This document shows positions 17,993 through 27,074 of a stretch of DNA of 64,000 bases, in pieces. The position numbers and the translations under genes are program-made. Where the stretch lies: the NCBI GenBank assembly GCA_018223185.1, contig JAAEYW010000015.1, positions 1 to 64,000 on the forward strand, given 5' to 3'. Numbering within the stretch: position 1 is the first letter of the stretch; the number at the start of each line of letters is the position of its first letter. Origin of the DNA: Oceanospirillales bacterium (GTDB lineage Bacteria > Pseudomonadota > Gammaproteobacteria > Pseudomonadales > Balneatricaceae). The notes beneath the pieces are model-generated. The model had not been told where the DNA came from. It was given only the letters and a program-made list of their open reading frames with translations, and ran no database searches.

Positions 17993-18931
17993 ATGTTAAC
18001 GATGATCAGTATTACTGCGCCCATTTTTTTGCTGATTCTGGTTGGTTTTCTGGCCGCCAGAGGCGGTATTATCCCCCGGGAGTCACTGCCGGGTATGAGC
18101 AGCTTTGTTCTCTATCTGGCACTTCCGGTGCTGATCTTCCACAAGCTGACACAGATGGATATAGGGCAGGTTGTTGATAGTGATTATCTGCTGGTCTACG
18201 GCGCAAGCGGAGTACTGTCGTTTTTCACGGTGTTTCTTATCAGTCGGCTGATCACTGGAAACAGCATCAGCTATGCGGGTCTGAAAGGGATGGGTGGCGC
18301 GATGCCAAACAGCGTCTTTATCGGCTTTCCTGTGGCGTTGCAGTATTTTGGCTCTCCGCCAACTCAGGCCCTGGTTATGTCTCTGATGATAGAGAATATT
18401 GTGCTGTTTCCCATTGCACTGGCTTTTATGGAAACCCGTGATGATCAGGGAGCTGATCTGAAAAAACTGGTCACTACTGTGGCGCTGAGGCTGATTAAAA
18501 ATCCGGTAATTATCTCAATTATCAGCGGTGTTGTGGTCTCTCTGACGGGTATCCGGATACCGCAGTTTGTCGACAGTGCGATGCAGATATTGTCCGGGTC
18601 AGCGGCACCCGTGGCGCTGATTATTATTGGCGCTTCACTGGCGGGTGCTAAGGTTACTGCCAGCATAAAAGAGATCAGTCTGATCTCCGTGTGTAAGCTG
18701 TTGCTACAGCCGGTTATCGCACTGCTGCTGGTTATTTTTGTACTGCCGGATATGGATGATACGCTGAAAAAAGCGGTGGTTATCTTCGCCGCCTCACCCA
18801 TGCTGAGTGTTTATCCGATTCTGGGCTCTAAGTATGGGCATCAGGTGTTTTGCTCCGGGGTGCTGCTGATCACCACGACACTGGCGTTTTTCAGTGTCAC
18901 TCTGATGCTGAGTTTACTGAGTCTTATATAA
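17993..18931 (+). CDS. AEC-family (auxin efflux carrier) transporter, copy 1
   Basis: This 312-residue membrane protein of the AEC / membrane transport family has about ten helices in two five-helix halves. It carries the cross-over motifs GGAMPNSVFIGFPVALQYFG (near residue 105) and FAASPMLSVYPILGSKYG (near 270). Bacterial relatives export or import small organic acids such as malonate or malate; the substrate here is unknown. The ATG at 17993 was chosen because it aligns exactly with the paralogue downstream (both begin MLT-x-x-SITAPIF and have equal length). No clear ribosome site precedes it. Confidence 0.85.
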   Translation: MLTMISITAPIFLLILVGFLAARGGIIPRESLPGMSSFVLYLALPVLIFHKLTQMDIGQVVDSDYLLVYGASGVLSFFTVFLISRLITGNSISYAGLKGMGGAMPNSVFIGFPVALQYFGSPPTQALVMSLMIENIVLFPIALAFMETRDDQGADLKKLVTTVALRLIKNPVIISIISGVVVSLTGIRIPQFVDSAMQILSGSAAPVALIIIGASLAGAKVTASIKEISLISVCKLLLQPVIALLLVIFVLPDMDDTLKKAVVIFAASPMLSVYPILGSKYGHQVFCSGVLLITTTLAFFSVTLMLSLLSLI

Positions 18932-18937
18932 AATCTA

Positions 18938-18989
18938 AGAGCCCTGATAACGAGCCCTGATGACGAGCGCTTATAACGAGCCCTGATAG
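18938..18989 (+). repeat. Four-copy 13-bp tandem repeat between the AEC paralogues
   Basis: Units AGAGCCCTGATAA, CGAGCCCTGATGA, CGAGCGCTTATAA and CGAGCCCTGATAG follow one another without gaps. Several units contain stop triplets. The array begins six bases after the first AEC stop codon. Confidence 0.8.
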
Positions 18990-19072
18990 GAACAAATCTT
19001 CTTCAGATCGCTATAAGAGTGACGGGCCTGTAAGAGGGAAGGGTGTCGATTCTTTTTATCTATGTGATAAAT

Positions 19073-20011
19073 ATGTTAACTATTTTAAGTATCACCGCGC
19101 CTATTTTTCTTCTGATACTGATCGGCTTTATTGTCGTTCGCACGGGAGCGCTGCCTGCCACCTCAATTCCGGGTATGAGTAGTTATCTGCTCTTTCTGGC
19201 GCTACCCTGCCTTATCTTTCAGAAAATATCCCAGCTGGATATCAGTCAGGTGGTGAATGCTGACTACCTGTTGATTTATACGATGGGTTGCCTGTTGGTA
19301 TTTTTCTCGGTTTTTTTCATCAGTCGGATGGTGTTGCGAGACAGTATCAGCTTCGCCGCATTAAAAGGGTTTGGCGGCTCATTTCCCAATAGTGCCCTGA
19401 TCGGTTTGTCCCTGATGATGCAGTATTTTGAGCATCCGCCCACGCAGGCTTTTGTGATGGTAATGCTGGTTGAAAATATTGTGCTTTTCCCGATCGCATT
19501 CGCGCTGATGGAAACAACCCCGGAATCGGGTGCAGACCTGAAAAAAACGATCTGTACAGTCGGGGTCAGGCTGCTAAAAAATCCAATCATTATTGCTGTT
19601 GTAACCGGTGCCCTGGCTTCGCTGATGCACTTTAATCCTCCCGCTTTTATTGCCCGGGTGATGGACCTGCTTGCCAGTTCTGTGGCACCGGTGGCGCTGG
19701 TGATTATTGGCGGCTCTCTGGTGGGCTCTCAGGTGCGGGCAAGCGCCCGGGATCTGTTGCTGATTTCAGGCTTCAAGCTGGTGCTTCACCCATTGCTGGT
19801 GTTATTTATGGTAGTGTTTATTGTGCCGGATATGGACAGCTCACTAAAGCAGGCGGCCGTTATCTTCGCCGCCAGCCCGATGATGAGTATGTATCCGGTA
19901 ATCGGCGGCCAGTACGGTCAACAGGCTTATTGTGCAGGACTGCTGCTGGTGACAACGGTGTTTGGTTTTTTCAGTATCAGTCTGATGCTGAGCTTGCTTA
20001 GTCTTATATAG
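19073..20011 (+). CDS. AEC-family (auxin efflux carrier) transporter, copy 2
   Basis: This 312-residue protein is colinear with copy 1 without visible gaps and shares long segments, such as SITAPIFLLIL, ENIVLFPIA, GADLKK and the identical C-terminal LMLSLLSLI. It arose by tandem duplication. The substrate is unknown. An in-frame GTG ten codons upstream follows a purine-rich stretch, but the paralogue comparison favours the ATG at 19073. The AraC regulator gene 20 bp downstream is probably cotranscribed and may control the pair. Confidence 0.85.
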   Translation: MLTILSITAPIFLLILIGFIVVRTGALPATSIPGMSSYLLFLALPCLIFQKISQLDISQVVNADYLLIYTMGCLLVFFSVFFISRMVLRDSISFAALKGFGGSFPNSALIGLSLMMQYFEHPPTQAFVMVMLVENIVLFPIAFALMETTPESGADLKKTICTVGVRLLKNPIIIAVVTGALASLMHFNPPAFIARVMDLLASSVAPVALVIIGGSLVGSQVRASARDLLLISGFKLVLHPLLVLFMVVFIVPDMDSSLKQAAVIFAASPMMSMYPVIGGQYGQQAYCAGLLLVTTVFGFFSISLMLSLLSLI

Positions 20012-20030
20012 TGACAGGTCAGGGGCGAGG

Positions 20031-20843
20031 ATGAAGGTCAGGGATATTGAGCAACAATTTATTCGTCTGCCCGGGATGCCGCAGATGGAACTGCGTTCTA
20101 CATGGGATAGCCAGCAGGGGTATAAATCCCATAGCCACTCACAGTTTTCAATCGGCCTGCTGCACTCCGGGGAGACCTGTTTAAGCTGTAATGATGATGA
20201 ACAGAAGGTCGTTGCAGGCGAGCTGGTGATCATCGAGCCCGACAGGGTTCATGCCTGTAATCCTGTTGGAAATGGTAGTCGTGGCTACTATATGCTCTAT
20301 ATTGAGGCCCGTTGGTGTCTGCAGTGGTTGTCATCCTTCTATGCATCTGGCGTGAACCATTTCTATTGTGAGCAGACCCTGGTCCGGGATCCGCAGGCGA
20401 TAGATACCTTTGTGACACTGGTCGAACACTTACAGCGTCAGGATGGTCAGGCAATCCCGATCACGCTGGAGCGACTGGCCACGCATCTGTTGCTGCCTTA
20501 CTGCAGCCCGGCAGAGGGCGACCGTGTTATCGATCATCGCTGTGTTGAGCTAAAACAGCGTTTGCTGGCCGATCTTCAAAACCCTCCGACGCTGGCTGAC
20601 CTTGCCGCCATCAGCGACTGCACCCCTGAGGCGGTGATCAGGATGTTCCGGCGTCATTACGGTATAACCCCGAAGGCTTTTGTAAATAATGCCCGTATTG
20701 AGCAGGCAAAGCTGTTGCTACGTGAAGGTGTACCGATTGTTGATGTGGCGGGGCAACTGGGGTTTTTCGATCAGAGCCAGTTTCACCGCACCTTTGTTAA
20801 CTACACCGCGTCTACGCCTGGACAGTATCAGCAAAGCCAGTAA
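20031..20843 (+). CDS. AraC-family transcriptional regulator
   Basis: This 270-residue protein has an N-terminal cupin-type sensor domain (HSHSQFSIGLLHSGE, with metal-type histidines, and the EPDRVHACNPVG strand) and a C-terminal double helix-turn-helix. The HTH segments are LADLAAISDCTPEAVIRMFRRHYGITPKAF and VDVAGQLGFFDQSQFHRTFVNYTASTPGQY. This layout matches regulators often paired with AEC or LysE exporters. It lies between AEC copy 2 and a LysE transporter on the same strand, so either could be its target. The ATG follows GGCGAGG. Confidence 0.88.
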   Translation: MKVRDIEQQFIRLPGMPQMELRSTWDSQQGYKSHSHSQFSIGLLHSGETCLSCNDDEQKVVAGELVIIEPDRVHACNPVGNGSRGYYMLYIEARWCLQWLSSFYASGVNHFYCEQTLVRDPQAIDTFVTLVEHLQRQDGQAIPITLERLATHLLLPYCSPAEGDRVIDHRCVELKQRLLADLQNPPTLADLAAISDCTPEAVIRMFRRHYGITPKAFVNNARIEQAKLLLREGVPIVDVAGQLGFFDQSQFHRTFVNYTASTPGQYQQSQ

Positions 20844-20941
20844 CGAAAGGTCGGCATTGAAAGCCCGATCAATTTTGCACAATCATTCTCCGTCCTGATC
20901 TGCCAGACTTCCTGCCTGAACTGACTGGTATTGGAGTCCCT

Positions 20942-20971
20942 ATGTCCCTGGAATATATGTCCCTGGAATAT
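20942..20971 (+). repeat. Perfect 15-bp tandem duplication covering the LysE start codon
   Basis: ATGTCCCTGGAATAT occurs twice in direct succession, in frame, and repeats the residues MSLEY. It creates two start codons 15 bases apart. Confidence 0.95.
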
Positions 20972-21592
20972 TTTATCCCCGCAGCTTTTCCTGCACTGGC
21001 TCTGGCTCACTTTGTGGCGCTGTTAAGCCAGGGCCAGGACTTTTTTCTCATCAGCGCCAATGCCATACGTCATGGTCTGGCCGGTAGCCGTTTTATCTGT
21101 CTTGGCGTCGCTTTGGGCAACGGGCTCTATATCGCTATTGCTATACTGGGCTGGAGTGGCATCCGGGATAACCCTGAGCTATTCAGGATTATTGAAACAC
21201 TGGGGGCGATCTATCTGTTGTGGATCGGTATACAGCTGCTGCGCAGCCGGGCGGGAGGACTGGTTCCCACTGAATCGGTTGGACAGGCTCCCGGTTCAGG
21301 GCGGCAATTGGTCCTCGGATTCAACTCGGCACTGTTAAACCCCAAAAATGCATTGTTCTATATGAGTCTGATGACGGTTATTCTCGGAGCGGATGTGACA
21401 CTGCTGCAACAGGTTTTTTCGGGGTTGTGGATGTTTCTGGCGGTGCTGCTGTGGGATCTGCTGGTGGCCCGGGCAATCGGACAGCAGCGGGTCAGAGCGT
21501 TGCTGGGTCAGCGTATCCATCTGATTGAGCGGGGGGCGGGGGCCGTGCTGATGACTTTTGGTATTGGATTGTTTCTGCAATCAGGCCGTTAG
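20942..21592 (+). CDS. LysE/RhtB-family amino-acid exporter
   Basis: This 216-residue protein has six hydrophobic segments. The family motif near the N-terminus is ALLSQGQDFFLISANAIRHGLAGS, followed by ALGNGLYI and, in the middle, GFNSALLNPKNALFYMSL with the conserved NPK. Members export amino acids or homoserine lactones; the substrate cannot be told from sequence. The first five codons (ATGTCCCTGGAATAT) are perfectly duplicated, giving two in-frame starts at 20942 and 20957. The ribosome site GGAG sits near the first. Confidence 0.88.
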   Translation: MSLEYMSLEYFIPAAFPALALAHFVALLSQGQDFFLISANAIRHGLAGSRFICLGVALGNGLYIAIAILGWSGIRDNPELFRIIETLGAIYLLWIGIQLLRSRAGGLVPTESVGQAPGSGRQLVLGFNSALLNPKNALFYMSLMTVILGADVTLLQQVFSGLWMFLAVLLWDLLVARAIGQQRVRALLGQRIHLIERGAGAVLMTFGIGLFLQSGR

Positions 21593-21655
21593 CTACTACA
21601 GTCTTCATGGCTCAGCGGTTACTATGTCCCTCTTATGAGGTTCAGAGGGAACAGA

Positions 21656-22585
21656 ATGCCATCAATAATTCGTGTCAGTGGGCTGACAAAAACCTATGCG
21701 TCGGGGTTTACTGCACTGCAGAATATCGATCTTGATATCCATCGGGGCGAGATCTTCGCGCTACTGGGGCCGAACGGCGCAGGAAAGACCACGCTGATCA
21801 GTATCATCTGCGGTATTAGCAGCCCCTCGCAAGGTTCTGTGCTGGCCGATGGCTTCGATATTGTCAGAGATTATCGTGCGGCGCGCAGTAAGATCGGTCT
21901 GGTACCGCAGGAACTGTGCAGTGATGCGTTTGAAAATGTCTGGTCGGCAGTGAACTTCAGTCGCGGCTTGTTCGGTAAACCCTCAAACCCTGAATATATC
22001 GAGAAACTGCTGCGTCAGCTCTCTCTGTGGGATAAAAAGGATGCCCAGATGAGGGAGTTGTCCGGGGGGATGAAACGCCGGGTGATGATTGCCAAGGCGC
22101 TCTCCCATGAGCCGGATATTTTGTTTCTCGATGAGCCTACCGCCGGTGTCGATGTTGAGTTGCGCAAGGATATGTGGGAGATGGTAAGGCAGCTGCAAAA
22201 GCAGGGTGTTACCATTATTCTGACCACCCACTATATCGAGGAAGCCGAAGAGATGGCTGACCGCATCGGCGTTATCCGCAAGGGTAAAATTCTGCTGGTG
22301 GAAGAGAAGCAGGCGCTGATGGATAAGCTGGGCAGTAAGCAACTGAGTATCCGGCTGCAGGAGCCTGTCAGTGAAATCCCTGAAGCGCTGGCGGAGTTCA
22401 GTCTGCAGCTGGACACGGACGGCGATACCCTGTCGTATCGTTACGATAGTCGTCAGGAGAGTGACAGTATCGCCCGGTTACTGCGCAAGCTTACTGAGCA
22501 GGGGCTGGAGATCCGTGATCTGCATTCCAGTGAAAGTTCACTTGAACAGATCTTTGTCAGCCTGGTTCATGAGAAGGAGCAGTAG
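21656..22585 (+). CDS. ABC transporter ATP-binding protein (YadG/NodI-like)
   Basis: This 309-residue ATPase has Walker [10 protein letters not shown] (near residue 42), the Q-loop in GLVPQEL, signature LSGGMKRR (near 140), Walker [13 protein letters not shown] and the switch histidine in [17 protein letters not shown]-terminal extension of about 80 residues is typical of ABC-2 exporters. Start 21656 follows AGAGGGA; an upstream in-frame ATG at 21635 lacks a site. The permease gene begins one base after its stop. The exported substrate is unknown. Confidence 0.92.
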   Translation: MPSIIRVSGLTKTYASGFTALQNIDLDIHRGEIFALLGPNGAGKTTLISIICGISSPSQGSVLADGFDIVRDYRAARSKIGLVPQELCSDAFENVWSAVNFSRGLFGKPSNPEYIEKLLRQLSLWDKKDAQMRELSGGMKRRVMIAKALSHEPDILFLDEPTAGVDVELRKDMWEMVRQLQKQGVTIILTTHYIEEAEEMADRIGVIRKGKILLVEEKQALMDKLGSKQLSIRLQEPVSEIPEALAEFSLQLDTDGDTLSYRYDSRQESDSIARLLRKLTEQGLEIRDLHSSESSLEQIFVSLVHEKEQ

Positions 22586-22586
22586 G

Positions 22587-23348
22587 ATGAATCTGTATGC
22601 AATCCGGGCCATCTATAAATTTGAGATGGCACGTACTTTCCGAACGCTGATGCAGAGCATTGCGTCCCCTGTGCTTTCAACCTCGCTTTACTTTATCGTT
22701 TTCGGAACAGCGATCGGTTCCCGGATGGGGAATATTGACGGGATCAGCTACGGCGCGTTTATTATTCCGGGACTGGTGATGTTGTCACTGCTGAGTGAAA
22801 GTATCTCCAATGCCTCCTTTGGTATCTTCTTTCCTAAGTTTTCCGGCACGATCTATGAAGTGTTATCTGCGCCGGTTTCCTCCATGGAGATTGTGATCGG
22901 TTATGTCGGTGCTGCGGCCACGAAATCGGTCACTCTGGGGTTGCTGATATTGCTGACGGCTCAACTGTTTGTGGATTACCACATTCAGCACCCGGTGTGG
23001 ATGCTGGCGTTTCTGATACTGACGGCAATTACCTTTAGTCTGTTTGGCTTTATTATTGGTATCTGGGCCGATGACTTTCAGAAACTACAGGTGATCCCGT
23101 TGATGGTGATCACTCCGCTGACGTTTCTGGGTGGGGCTTTCTACTCTATCAGTATGCTGCCGGAACCCTGGCAAACCCTGACACTGTTTAACCCGGTGGT
23201 TTATCTGATCAGTGGTTTCCGCTGGGCATTTTATGGGGTCGCTGATGTTAATGTAGCCGTCAGTCTGGGGATGACGATGGTGTTTCTGCTGATCTGTCTG
23301 ACCGTAGTCTGGTGGATCTTTCGTACCGGGTATCGTATCAGGACCTAG
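22587..23348 (+). CDS. ABC-2 type transporter permease (YadH/NodJ-like)
   Basis: This 253-residue membrane protein begins [20 protein letters not shown] and has six helices. The ABC-2 signature region is [37 protein letters not shown]. It would form the export channel for the ATPase encoded directly upstream (stop TAG, one base, ATG). A longer open frame running back into the ATPase gene is spurious. An AAGGAG site precedes the ATG. Confidence 0.92.
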   Translation: MNLYAIRAIYKFEMARTFRTLMQSIASPVLSTSLYFIVFGTAIGSRMGNIDGISYGAFIIPGLVMLSLLSESISNASFGIFFPKFSGTIYEVLSAPVSSMEIVIGYVGAAATKSVTLGLLILLTAQLFVDYHIQHPVWMLAFLILTAITFSLFGFIIGIWADDFQKLQVIPLMVITPLTFLGGAFYSISMLPEPWQTLTLFNPVVYLISGFRWAFYGVADVNVAVSLGMTMVFLLICLTVVWWIFRTGYRIRT

Positions 23349-23794
23349 ACTAGCAGGGCTTAATTTCAGAGCTCTCAATTTCAGAGTTCAAATTCAGAGC
23401 TTAAGTTCAGAATGTAGTCTGTCAGGGCCTGGTGAAGCATACCGGGCCTGTCATTCAGATCACGCTTTTGTTGGCGATGCCGGGCGATGGATGAGTCACT
23501 CTATCTCTACAGGCTCGGTTATCAGAGATAGCTGCCCAAATTTTGGACTATTCGCGAGACAGCGGCGTTGATCCGTCATTGAATCAGATCGCGAAAATGG
23601 GGTGGTCGTATTGAACAGGGGGAGGCTTTTACACAGGAAGATCGTAATAAAGAAGAGTATTACGAAGAGGGTTAATCGTTACAAGGTATAAAAATGAACA
23701 GATCCGGGCGAATCAGCTCCAACGATGAGTTGTATGCAGCGAGGCCTGATTCAGTATAGCGCTCAGGCTTTGCTGCATATTAACCGGCATCGTT
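23349..23794. other. Gene-free spacer with TTCAGAG repeats
   Basis: The heptamer TTCAGAG recurs at 23365, 23380 and 23393, and TTCAGA again at 23406, a 13-15 base spacing starting just after the permease stop. Around 23590-23670 a short stretch reads as RSRKWGGRIEQGE then FTQEDRNKEEYYEEG without a start codon. It may be a gene relic. No supported gene was found. Confidence 0.5.
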
Positions 23795-24019
23795 TTAATG
23801 TCCGTAGGCTGAGTTAGTGCTCTGAACAGGCTTGGTTTTGAACAGCTTCAGTGCAGCAGCAAAAATCGCTTTGATATTCTCTTTTCTTGTCTGACGCTTC
23901 TCGATAATACGAGCCTGTTCCATTTCACGCGCCATACGCAGGAAGTATTCACGCTCAGTTTCTGGTTGGTTCTGTTGCTGTTTGTTATAAAGATCGATGT
24001 AGTAAAAAGTAGTTAACAT
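23795..24019 (-). CDS. Small charged protein of unknown function
   Basis: This 74-residue protein has a well-placed AGGAA ribosome site seven bases before its ATG. It begins MLTTFYYIDLYNKQQQNQPETEREYF and is rich in Glu, Lys, Arg and Gln. A predicted amphipathic helical segment (residues 25-60) alternates charged and alanine-rich parts (EREYFLRMAREMEQARI, ENIKAIFAAALKLFK). There is no signal peptide or cysteine. It stands alone in a long non-coding stretch. The family was not recognised. Confidence 0.6.
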   Translation of the reverse strand: MLTTFYYIDLYNKQQQNQPETEREYFLRMAREMEQARIIEKRQTRKENIKAIFAAALKLFKTKPVQSTNSAYGH

Positions 24020-24696
24020 GACTATATTCCTGTTTCTTGCACTATCTTGGTGCTTTTTTGATGCAGGTATTGTTTATCTGCATCTTGCTAGTGCGGTTTG
24101 TGTGTATGCGCGCAGATTATCCAGAAATGGTCGTGGTGACAAAGTATACTTTTTCATCTGAATGATGAGTTTTTCTAATCATTTAATGGCGTTAAACGGG
24201 CTCGGTTTTTTCTTATAGTGAGCTATATCATTGTTTAAATCTTTTTGGTTAAAGAATGAGCTGAGCTGTCTTGTATAAAGCACCTGCTGAACAACACGTC
24301 TGACCGTGCTGTTTTTTGAATTGTTTTTGGTCTATTTTGGTGCGTTTCTGTATGGTGTTGTTGTTTTTGATCGTGTAGCTGAGTTGATTAATGCTTATGT
24401 GTTACATAAAAGGGCTAAATAACAACAGGTTATATCTGATCGTTCAGAGGTGTCCTCTGCATTAGGGTTTTACAATTCATTTCAAAGGCGAACGGCGGAT
24501 CACCAACCAACAATCACCGATTCCGCTTAGCTTGATACATTTCGTTATTTCTGAGAAAGATTGCAGCAAAACTCCTGTTGTTAAATAGCCGCTACGCAAC
24601 TATGTCCTGCCCGGCGGAGAGAACCGGTCCGGGACTGGCTGCCTGGTTTGTCTCTGTCAGACAAACCGAGCGAAATTAATTTCAGGAATAATAACA
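24020..24696. other. Long leader region of the SLC23 permease gene
   Basis: These 677 bp hold no supported gene. The 5' half is AT-rich and could contain promoters for both the small minus-strand gene and the permease. The 3' 100 bases are GC-rich and structured, with a CCCGG/CCGGG pairing around 24609-24633 and a perfect hairpin at 24645-24667. Confidence 0.55.
24645..24667 (+). promoter_or_regulatory. Perfect leader hairpin before the SLC23 permease
   Basis: GGTTTGTCT and AGACAAACC pair perfectly around loop CTGTC. The hairpin ends 29 bases before the start codon and leaves the AGGAA ribosome site free. No T-tract follows, so it is not a standard terminator. It could be part of a cis-regulatory RNA, but it matches no riboswitch class recalled. 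Confidence 0.6.
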
Positions 24697-26142
24697 ATGT
24701 CGTTGAAGACTCGAGAGTTCGGTGCTGAGCAGCCTTACTGGCCTGCAGGTCCTTTCAAAATCAGACTACCTTTCATTCACTATCGCTGGGAAACCCCTGA
24801 AATGATTCAGGGACTGATCATGTTTGTGGTTGGCCTTGCGATGATCCCCCTGCTGGAAAAATATCTGGGTATGCCCTATGAAGCAGCCCTGGCGTTTACT
24901 TTTGTTGCCGGACTGGGGTATATCCTGCCTGCCTTGCTGGGTGTGCCGCTGGTGCCTGGCTGGATAACGCCGGCAATACCGGTGGTGTTGCTCTACCTCA
25001 AAGGGTTTGAGCCGGGTCCGGAAGCGATCAAAGCGTTGTTCGCTCTGCAGCTGGAAGTAACCATCATCTTTCTGTTTCTCGGCGTTACCCGGCTGGGTTC
25101 AAAGCTGGTGGAGGTTATCCCTAACTCGCTGAAGTCGGGCATTATTATCGGTGCCGGTATTGCGGCAATGATGGGCGAACTGAAAGTCGGCGGGCGGATC
25201 GATGCGACACCGGTATCGTTGATTATCGGTTCACTGATCTCCGCTTATATACTGTTCTCGCTCTCCTTTAAAAACGTAGTTGATGCCAACCCATTGGCGA
25301 AAAAGATCGCTAACTTCGGTATGGTGCCGGGAATGATTTTGGCGATGGTCGTTGGCTGGAGTGTGGGTGAATATCCGCTACCGGATATTCAGTGGGGTAT
25401 CACCAATCCAGACTTTGCCCTGATGTGGCAGTATCTTATTTTTTCTGTCGGCTTTCCTGGCTGGGATGTTTTCCTGCTGGCGATTCCGACCGCCATTATC
25501 GCCTACGTGATCGCCTTTGGTGACATCATCGTTGGCTTTACTCTGGTTAAGCGGGTCGATCATCTGCGCGCTGATGAAAGCATTGAGGACAGTGTCGATC
25601 GGGTACATCTGGTGACCGCTATTCGTAATGGTATGCATGCGTTTCTGGCACCCTGGCCGGGTCTGGCCGGTCCTCTCTGGACGGCTGCCCATGCGACAGT
25701 TGCCGAGCGCTATGCAATGGGGCGTAAGGCGATGGATTCGATCTACAGTGGTGGCGGCACGTTCTGGATCACCGGTCTGGTCGCGCTGTTTGTTCTGCCG
25801 CTGGTAACCCTGTTTAAACCGGTACTGCCGATTGCGCTGTCGCTGACACTGGTGTTGACCGCTTATATCTGCATTATGGTGGGGATGGAACAGCTGAAAA
25901 ACTCAGTCGAGCGGGGCGTGGCCGGTATCGTTGCGGTAACCCTGGCGATGCCTGACCCTCAGTCCACGGTGTATGCGGTGGCGATCGGTCTGATTCTCTA
26001 CTTCCTGATCGAGCGGCCTAAACTGTTGGGCAAGCACAATCCTGAGGATGAAGTCATCTTTGCCGATGGTGAAGAGGAGGTTCAGGGTGAAGCCGCCAGG
26101 GCGGCTGCTCAGTCAGAGAAGTCCCGCTCAGAAACCGTTTAA
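24697..26142 (+). CDS. SLC23 / NCS2-type permease (xanthine-uracil permease-like)
   Basis: This 481-residue membrane protein has twelve or more hydrophobic segments. It is related to the nucleobase-ascorbate transporter family, but the classic substrate-site motifs are diverged. Conserved blocks include RWETPEMIQGLIMFVVGLAMIPLLEKYLG, GVPLVPGWITPAIPV, IPNSLKSGIIIGAGIAAMMGE and IPTAIIAYVIAFGDIIVGFTL. A charged cytoplasmic tail follows residue 440. The substrate is unknown. The two-component genes convergent with it may be its regulators, although that arrangement alone is weak evidence. Confidence 0.8.
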   Translation: MSLKTREFGAEQPYWPAGPFKIRLPFIHYRWETPEMIQGLIMFVVGLAMIPLLEKYLGMPYEAALAFTFVAGLGYILPALLGVPLVPGWITPAIPVVLLYLKGFEPGPEAIKALFALQLEVTIIFLFLGVTRLGSKLVEVIPNSLKSGIIIGAGIAAMMGELKVGGRIDATPVSLIIGSLISAYILFSLSFKNVVDANPLAKKIANFGMVPGMILAMVVGWSVGEYPLPDIQWGITNPDFALMWQYLIFSVGFPGWDVFLLAIPTAIIAYVIAFGDIIVGFTLVKRVDHLRADESIEDSVDRVHLVTAIRNGMHAFLAPWPGLAGPLWTAAHATVAERYAMGRKAMDSIYSGGGTFWITGLVALFVLPLVTLFKPVLPIALSLTLVLTAYICIMVGMEQLKNSVERGVAGIVAVTLAMPDPQSTVYAVAIGLILYFLIERPKLLGKHNPEDEVIFADGEEEVQGEAARAAAQSEKSRSETV

Positions 26143-26263
26143 GCGTGTTGTTTGAGTGCTGTTTTTGTAAGAGTTGTTGCTGACGGCGCCTGTAAGGTTG
26201 TCTGTGAGTGCTCTTTGTAAGCGCTCTCTGTACGTGCTTTGACTAAGAACCCCCAGTAAGACC

Positions 26264-26289
26264 AAACCCGGCGTTTGCCGGGTTTTTTT
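26264..26289. terminator. Rho-independent terminator after the SLC23 permease
   Basis: AAACCCGGC and GCCGGGTTT form a nine-base stem with loop GTTT followed by a T-run on the plus strand. The flanking A-run lets it also serve the convergent response regulator gene. Confidence 0.9.
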
Positions 26290-26315
26290 ATGCTTGTTCG
26301 TCGGTGATAAAGCAG

Positions 26316-27023
26316 TCAGGGACTCCAGTTTACATCGGTGGTCAGGATATATCCTACGCCGTAGATCGTTTTGATTATCTCAGGGTTTTTTGGGTCCTGT
26401 TCGACTTTCTTGCGCACCCGGGACATTCTGACATCAATGCTGCGGTCAAATGGTCCGGTGCTTTCCCCCATCAGCTGATCTCTTGAAAGAATGGTTTTAG
26501 GTGCTTTGAGCAATTTGATCAGCAACACATGCTCTGCCGAGCTGAGTTCTGACTGCTTGCCTTCCGTCGTGATCAGGGTGAGTGTTTTGGGATCATAGGT
26601 CAGATTGGCAAAGCGTGCGGTGCGGGTCTCAGTTTTGGGATCCGGCCCGCTATTTTCCAGTCGCCTGACTAAACTGTTAACCCGGGCGACCAGCTCTCGT
26701 GGGATGAAGGGCTTAACAATATAGTCGTCGGCTCCGAGTTCCAGTCCCAGCACTTTGTCGGGTACGCTGTTGCGTCCCGAGAGGATCATGACGCCAACAT
26801 TATGCGTGTCACACAGTTGTTTAACCAGTTCCATACCGTCCATATCGGGCAGGCCAAGATCGATAATACAGAGTGCCGGCGGACGGGTGCGAATCGCGTG
26901 ACAGGCTTGGGTTCCGGTGGTGAAACTGCGAACACAGTAGCCGAACTGTTGCAGCTCCTGGCTAACCAGCTGGCAGATATCCTGCTCATCATCGATTACA
27001 TAGATCATTTTATTATTATTCAA
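26316..27023 (-). CDS. OmpR-family response regulator
   Basis: This 235-residue protein has a receiver domain with the acidic pair in IDDEQD, phosphoacceptor Asp in CIIDLGLPDMDG, Ser/Thr in MILSGR and Lys in DYIVKPF. A C-terminal winged helix follows (SSAEHVLLIKLLKAPKTILSRDQL, SIDVRMSRVRKKVE, IKTIYGVGYIL). A TTG start at 27023 is proposed because GGAGG lies seven bases upstream. The ATG five codons later has no ribosome site at proper distance. It is the partner of the hybrid kinase encoded just upstream. Confidence 0.9.
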   Translation of the reverse strand: MNNNKMIYVIDDEQDICQLVSQELQQFGYCVRSFTTGTQACHAIRTRPPALCIIDLGLPDMDGMELVKQLCDTHNVGVMILSGRNSVPDKVLGLELGADDYIVKPFIPRELVARVNSLVRRLENSGPDPKTETRTARFANLTYDPKTLTLITTEGKQSELSSAEHVLLIKLLKAPKTILSRDQLMGESTGPFDRSIDVRMSRVRKKVEQDPKNPEIIKTIYGVGYILTTDVNWSP

Positions 27024-27074
27024 GGTTTGCCTCCGCAAAGAAAGAAGCGGCGGGAGGTACATACTGTGCCTGGT

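Noticed and set aside
22371..22586. N-terminal extension of the ABC-2 permease into the ATPase gene
   Set aside because: It overlaps the ATPase C-terminal coding region in another frame. The ATG at 22587 with AAGGAG gives the normal family length.
24600..24696. Possible guanidine-I or purine riboswitch before the SLC23 permease
   Set aside because: The GC-rich leader contains GGTCC and paired elements, but the conserved cores recalled for these riboswitch classes are absent. Kept only as an unclassified structured leader.
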